Below, piece by piece: positions 48,083-52,036 of a stretch of DNA of 52,036 bases. The stretch is from positions 1 to 52,036 of the forward strand of contig NZ_JAGUQP010000021.1 of the NCBI RefSeq assembly GCF_018704065.1. Reading direction: 5' to 3'. This DNA comes from Desulfovulcanus ferrireducens (lineage in GTDB: Bacteria > Desulfobacterota > Desulfovibrionia > Desulfovibrionales > Desulfonatronovibrionaceae). Made by a program: the position numbers and the translations under genes. The notes beneath the pieces were generated by a model that was not told the DNA's origin, ran no database searches, and was given only the letters and a program-made list of their open reading frames with translations. Position 1 is the first letter of the stretch. Each line of letters opens with the position of its first letter.

Positions 48083-50704
48083 ATGTGTAATGCCATAACA
48101 CGGCTTGTTAGGTTCAGGGATGAAATTGATCATCCTGTGTTGAACAAAATAGGAGGAAAGGGGTTTGTACATAAATATGCACAGGCTGTTGATGACTATT
48201 TCAAGGACAGGCTTGCAGAGATTCATCCCTCAACTTCTCAACTTCCCAACCTTTTAACTTCCTCTTTTGCTCTTGTAGCAGTGGGCGGATATGGACGATC
48301 GGAGCTATGTCCGGGGTCGGATATTGATGTTTTAATTTTGTTTGCGGAAGATATACCGGTTGAGGCCGAAGACCTGGCTCGTGACTTGTTTCATCCTCTC
48401 TGGGATGCAGGTCTTGACCTTGGTCATGGGGTTCGTTCTGTAAAAGAATGCTTGGCCTTGTCCAGGAAAAACCTGGATGTTTTCACCTCGCTTTTGGATA
48501 TGCGTTTTTTAGCAGGGGACAGGGAGATTTTTTCTCAACTTCATACCCTTGTTCAAAACGAACTTGTTCCGGAATTAAAGTCTAGATTTATCGAATGGCT
48601 GAAAGAAAAGTATGAGCAAAGAAGGAAGCAGCTTGGTGATGCCAGTGCCATGATTGAGCCGCATCTTAAGGAAGGCTTGGGCGGGCTGCGAGATTATCAC
48701 TATATACTCTGGCTCGCTCGAGTTCATTTTGCTTTGAGGGAGAACGATGAACTGGTCAAACATGGTCTTTTATCTCATCCTGAATACGAGGCCTTACAGA
48801 CACACCTAGACTTTCTTTTTTTGGTTCGTTCTCACCTGCACCTTTTAACAGGCAGAAGGACTGATCTTCTCCACTTTGAACTTCAGCCAGACCTGGCCCT
48901 TAAACTAGGTTTTAAAGACCAAAGAGGCAAGTTTGGCGTGGAGAGTTTTTTGTCCAGACTGCACCGTGAGATGACTAGCCTCAAGGTGTTGTGCCGTTTG
49001 TTTTTGCATACCTATTTTTCAGCAAAGACAGAGTTATTTTCGTATTCAGACGGGCAACTCGCCTTGCCTCAAGAATTTAAGTTTGATGGTCGGAAACTTT
49101 CCTTTCAGACTCCGGAGGCAATTTTAAGCAATAACTTGCTGATATTGGAAATTTTTAAGCAAAGTGCTTTGCTTGGGGCACCACTCTCCTGGGAAACCAG
49201 ACGACTTATTGGTCAGCTTGTGCCCATGACTATGACCAGCCTTCAGTCCCATGTCCATGCCGGACAAAGATTCCTTGATATCTTATTGTCACAGAAGGCG
49301 GACTTTGCCCTGGAACAGATGCTTGAAACAGGTTTCCTCGGGTCGTTTATTCCCGAGTTTGGTCTGGTCCAGGACCAGGTACAATTCGATGCTTACCATA
49401 CTTATCCTGTTGGCCAACATAGCGTTAAAACTGTTTCTTTTTTGTGTAATTTTGCTCGGGATGATGAAGATTTCTTAAGTGAATATTTAAGCGATTACGT
49501 TGCTGACGCAGCACTTCGTCTGGCAGCTCTTTTACATGATATTGGTAAGGGGCAAAAAGGTCATGCCCGGGTAGGAGCAAAACTTGCCCGCAAAATTTTA
49601 GCCCGCTTGCGTATTGATGAAGCAATTATCGCGCAAACAGCCTTTCTCATTGAACATCATTTGTTGTTAATTAAGACTGCGACTCGACAGGACCTTGAAG
49701 ATGAATCCGTGATTATTAATCTGGCGAGTCAAATTGGTTCGGTTCACAGGCTAGCACTACTCACCTTGCTTTCTTATGCTGATTCAAAGGCCACCGGACC
49801 CAAGGCTTGGAATCCATGGGTCGAAGCCTTGCTTAAAGAGATCTTTTTTAAAGTCAGGAAAATACTTGAGCAGGGTAGTCTGGCCAGTCCACACGCTGCA
49901 CATAAAATGGCCACTACCAGAGACCGTTTGCGTAGCTTGGCAAAAAATGATTTTGATTTTGAACAGTTAGAGGAACTCCTGGATGCTTTACCTTCGCGTT
50001 ACTTACTCCATTTTTCTCCAGAAACAATACATGCTCACCTGTTATTAATTAAAAGGTTATTTCAAGAAGGAAAAGCAAACTCTTTTAAAGGTGGCTGCAA
50101 GGGGTTTATTCTTGACGCTCATGAAAATTCTCAAGCCCGGTGCTGGGAACTGACTGTAGTTAGCTATGATGAGCCAGGCCTTTTTATGAATATAGCCGGA
50201 GTGTTGGCTCTTAATAATATTAATATCTTATCTGCAGACTTGAATGTTTTTAAAAACGATATAGTTGTGAATGTTTTCCGGGTTTCAAACCCTCCTGATC
50301 CTTTATTTGCAGGGGAATTTTGGGACAAAGTGGCCCATGATTTGAAGCGAGTCATGACCGGCAGATTGTCCTTGGATTATCGCCTTTCATTGAAGAAGCA
50401 AAAATCTGATTACTTGCAACGGGTGGAAATTCCGGAATACAAACCCGAGGTAATAATTGATAACAATAGCTCTGATTTCTACACCGTGATCGAAGTCATT
50501 GCCAACGATCGCGTAGGGCTTCTGTACGATATAGGCGCGACCCTTTTAAATCTTCGTCTGGATATTGTTTTTGCCAAGCTTGCCACCCATAAGGACCAGG
50601 TTGCAGATATTTTTTATGTCTTGAATGTTGAGCGGGAGAAGATTTTGGATCCTGAACAGGAACAGGAAATCAGGATGGCCCTGATGCAACGACTGACTAG
50701 TTGA
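48083..50704 (+). CDS. glnD: [Protein-PII] uridylyltransferase / uridylyl-removing enzyme
   Basis: GlnD adds UMP to PII when glutamine is low and removes it when high. The 873-residue length is normal. Order: nucleotidyltransferase domain with VGGYGRSELCPGSDIDVL (about 67-84), a helical linker domain, an HD hydrolase with LLHDIGKG (about 482-489), and two C-terminal ACT domains (about 690-765 and 800-873). The start is weakly supported. A segment at residues 50-60 (STSQLPNLLTS) is encoded by DNA that forms an inverted repeat with the leader (48044-48063). It completes the amtB-glnB-glnD nitrogen cluster. Confidence 0.95.
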   Translation: MCNAITRLVRFRDEIDHPVLNKIGGKGFVHKYAQAVDDYFKDRLAEIHPSTSQLPNLLTSSFALVAVGGYGRSELCPGSDIDVLILFAEDIPVEAEDLARDLFHPLWDAGLDLGHGVRSVKECLALSRKNLDVFTSLLDMRFLAGDREIFSQLHTLVQNELVPELKSRFIEWLKEKYEQRRKQLGDASAMIEPHLKEGLGGLRDYHYILWLARVHFALRENDELVKHGLLSHPEYEALQTHLDFLFLVRSHLHLLTGRRTDLLHFELQPDLALKLGFKDQRGKFGVESFLSRLHREMTSLKVLCRLFLHTYFSAKTELFSYSDGQLALPQEFKFDGRKLSFQTPEAILSNNLLILEIFKQSALLGAPLSWETRRLIGQLVPMTMTSLQSHVHAGQRFLDILLSQKADFALEQMLETGFLGSFIPEFGLVQDQVQFDAYHTYPVGQHSVKTVSFLCNFARDDEDFLSEYLSDYVADAALRLAALLHDIGKGQKGHARVGAKLARKILARLRIDEAIIAQTAFLIEHHLLLIKTATRQDLEDESVIINLASQIGSVHRLALLTLLSYADSKATGPKAWNPWVEALLKEIFFKVRKILEQGSLASPHAAHKMATTRDRLRSLAKNDFDFEQLEELLDALPSRYLLHFSPETIHAHLLLIKRLFQEGKANSFKGGCKGFILDAHENSQARCWELTVVSYDEPGLFMNIAGVLALNNINILSADLNVFKNDIVVNVFRVSNPPDPLFAGEFWDKVAHDLKRVMTGRLSLDYRLSLKKQKSDYLQRVEIPEYKPEVIIDNNSSDFYTVIEVIANDRVGLLYDIGATLLNLRLDIVFAKLATHKDQVADIFYVLNVEREKILDPEQEQEIRMALMQRLTS

Positions 50705-51169
50705 ATTGTAACCGGCTACAAAGCCCACCACTCCTGTCTGCCTGCTTGCTACCCTGTTGATTGGATACGTTGAGTTTACCTTGTAAAGAATCATATATAA
50801 ATTCAAATTTTTTCCCGGTAGCGTGAAGCCGTTAGCTGGGCTCTGAATACGTCATTCTGAGGGAGTATAAGCGACCGAAGAATCTCTAACGTGGTAAACG
50901 GGATTCTTCGCTTCGCTCAGAATGACGTAATCAGAACATATACCGGACGCACTCTTTTCGATGTAGGGTGTAAGCCTTTTATTTCCTCAATTTTCCTCTT
51001 GGCAAAGCTTGCGGATAAGCAGAGCATCGGGGTGACAAAGCTAACCATCTGGTATTATTTACCATAAATGTCGACAGTAAAAAGAATATCCATTTCGCCT
51101 ACTCGCCTACTACAACCACTCACCTACTCAACAAACATGCAGCTATCGGATGCACCCATTCATAATGGG
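50705..51169. other. Intergenic region with a palindromic repeat
   Basis: This is a 465-bp gap between glnD and the convergent TPR gene. It contains the GTCATTCTGAG palindrome, copy 2, and pyrimidine-rich text near 51090-51130. No gene is seen. Confidence 0.5.
50850..50927. repeat. GTCATTCTGAG palindromic repeat, copy 2
   Basis: CGTCATTCTGAG and CTCAGAATGACG are the outer inverted ends, and CGAAGAATC / GATTCTTCG the inner pair. It is the second copy of the element at 27964-28040, in the same orientation. Confidence 0.85.
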
Positions 51170-51961
51170 CTAGCGCTTGGAGATTCTTTGCAACAGCTTT
51201 TTGGCTTCAGTAAAGTTTGGGTCAAGTTCCATGGCCTTGCTTAAAAATTTCTGGGCTTCTTGAAAGTCATTTACCTTAAAATATACCTTGCCGATGTTAA
51301 AGGCGATATTGGGGCTTTCATTTAGAATTTCCGGGGTATTTTCTAAAGCCTTCTTAAAGTATTCCAAAGCCTTATAATATTTTTTACCTTGGGCGTAAGC
51401 CATGCCTATATTATAAAGGAGCCCTCCATCCATAGGGGCTATTTCCAGGCCTTTTTTATAGTACTCAATAGCCTCCTCCCACCTGTTTTGCTGGCGTAAA
51501 GCAACTCCCATTTCATTGAACATCCATAAGTCCTTGCGTGATAAATTATTCCCTTTTGTATTAATCGCCCTGGCAATATACTGACTGCTTAGGTCAGGTC
51601 GCTGGTTTTTGAGTTTTTGAGCTATCTCCATCATGGCAGAACAAAGCATGTTTGTAGCCTGTTTCTGTACCTGTTTTATTGCCTGGTCAAAGTATTTTTT
51701 GCCTTCTTCTTCCTGGTTTAATTGAATATGAGTATGACCTATCTCAATCTTGCGGTGGTGATTCAAGGATGAGAGCCGATCCAATTTTTTTAGAGACTCC
51801 AGTTTCTTCTTAAGTTCATTGGTCTGTTCATATAGTTCCACAAGCTTTTTTAATGGTTCCAGATATAACTTGTTCTTTTTACTTGCCAGGGTGTAATAGT
51901 GTTCGGCCTCGCGGAAATTGTTTTTTGCTCGGCTAATATCGCCTTTTAGGATGAGAGCACA
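51170..51961 (-). CDS. TPR-repeat protein, 5' end missing
   Basis: The coding region reads on the minus strand and has 3-4 tetratricopeptide repeats (about the last 150 residues: ALRQQNRWEEAIEYYKKGLEIAPMDGGLLYNIGMAYAQGKKYYKALEYFKKAL and on, seen as successive W-A-Y-Y-P patterns). The only possible start in the open frame is GTG at 51841. But the same frame stays open and coding-like (SRAKNNFREAEHYYTLASKKNKLYLEPLKKLVE) upstream to a TAG at 51962-51964. So the real start was lost. The break coincides with an apparent insertion-sequence end. The role is unknown; TPRs mediate protein contacts. Confidence 0.7.
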   Translation of the reverse strand, partial: CALILKGDISRAKNNFREAEHYYTLASKKNKLYLEPLKKLVELYEQTNELKKKLESLKKLDRLSSLNHHRKIEIGHTHIQLNQEEEGKKYFDQAIKQVQKQATNMLCSAMMEIAQKLKNQRPDLSSQYIARAINTKGNNLSRKDLWMFNEMGVALRQQNRWEEAIEYYKKGLEIAPMDGGLLYNIGMAYAQGKKYYKALEYFKKALENTPEILNESPNIAFNIGKVYFKVNDFQEAQKFLSKAMELDPNFTEAKKLLQRISKR

Positions 51962-52036
51962 CTAGTGTCCGGTTTAAATTTAACCAAAAGAGCAGATAAG
52001 ATAGAGTTATCAAGCAAATTTAAGTGATCTAGATTG
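51962..52036. mobile_element. Possible insertion-sequence end (partial)
   Basis: From the point where the TPR frame breaks, the sequence changes to CTAGTGTCCGGTTTAAATTT and then AT-rich text without the TPR frame. This looks like a transposon terminus, but the other end and any transposase lie outside the window, so it is an inference only. Confidence 0.4.

Overview
The window reads as the chromosome of a low-GC, AT-rich anaerobe of the Desulfovibrionales (Desulfobacterota), in the range of Desulfohalobiaceae or Desulfonauticus. This is inferred from gene order, not from a marker gene. The order ispE, tRNA-Gln, prs, rplY (ctc type), pth, carD, rho is a sulfate-reducer arrangement, as is a DUF4390 gene directly before ntrYX. 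No phage, CRISPR array or plasmid functions are visible. Most genes are housekeeping.

Layout. 0.4-7.5 kb: pilC, metF, asd, a class IV aminotransferase, a GT4 glycosyltransferase and an Mre11/SbcD-like nuclease. 7.6-10.4 kb: three transporters (EamA, YdcZ-type, MFS). 10.6-15.8 kb: proA, a K+ channel with TrkA domains, ligA, dapB. 15.8-20.1 kb: DUF4390, ntrY, ntrX. 20.1-23.3 kb: a TyrR-like ACT-PAS-AAA-Fis regulator and alanine dehydrogenase, with base usage that looks more GC-rich than the flanks. 23.4-31.8 kb: pgeF, a 5-formyl-THF cyclo-ligase, copZ, uraA, upp, a DUF364 protein, an aldehyde dehydrogenase and a small exported protein. 32.2-37 kb: tRNA-Arg, an acidic zinc-ribbon protein, fadD, htrA. 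37.1-44.4 kb: ispE, tRNA-Gln, prs, rplY, pth, carD (broken), rho, an M48 protease with TPRs. 44.9-50.7 kb: panB and the nitrogen cluster amtB-glnB-glnD behind a consensus sigma-54 promoter. 51.2 kb to the end: a TPR protein whose 5' end is lost at what looks like an insertion-sequence boundary.

Nitrogen control is a shared theme: NtrY/NtrX, AmtB, PII and GlnD occur with a textbook -24/-12 promoter. Amino-acid synthesis (asd, dapB, proA, metF, ald) is scattered around them.

The least ordinary content lies between genes. There are at least two non-coding, MITE-like families. One is about 85-101 bp, with GAGTCTGTGGCCAAAC-type inverted ends (six copies, three of the intact ones flanked by identical 4-bp AT-rich direct repeats). 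The other is about 295 bp (two copies and a fragment, one with 13-bp inverted ends and a 5-bp flanking repeat). There are also GTCATTCTGAG-type palindromes and several long-armed intergenic hairpins. Separately, carD carries a single in-frame TAA at codon 13 in an otherwise intact frame.
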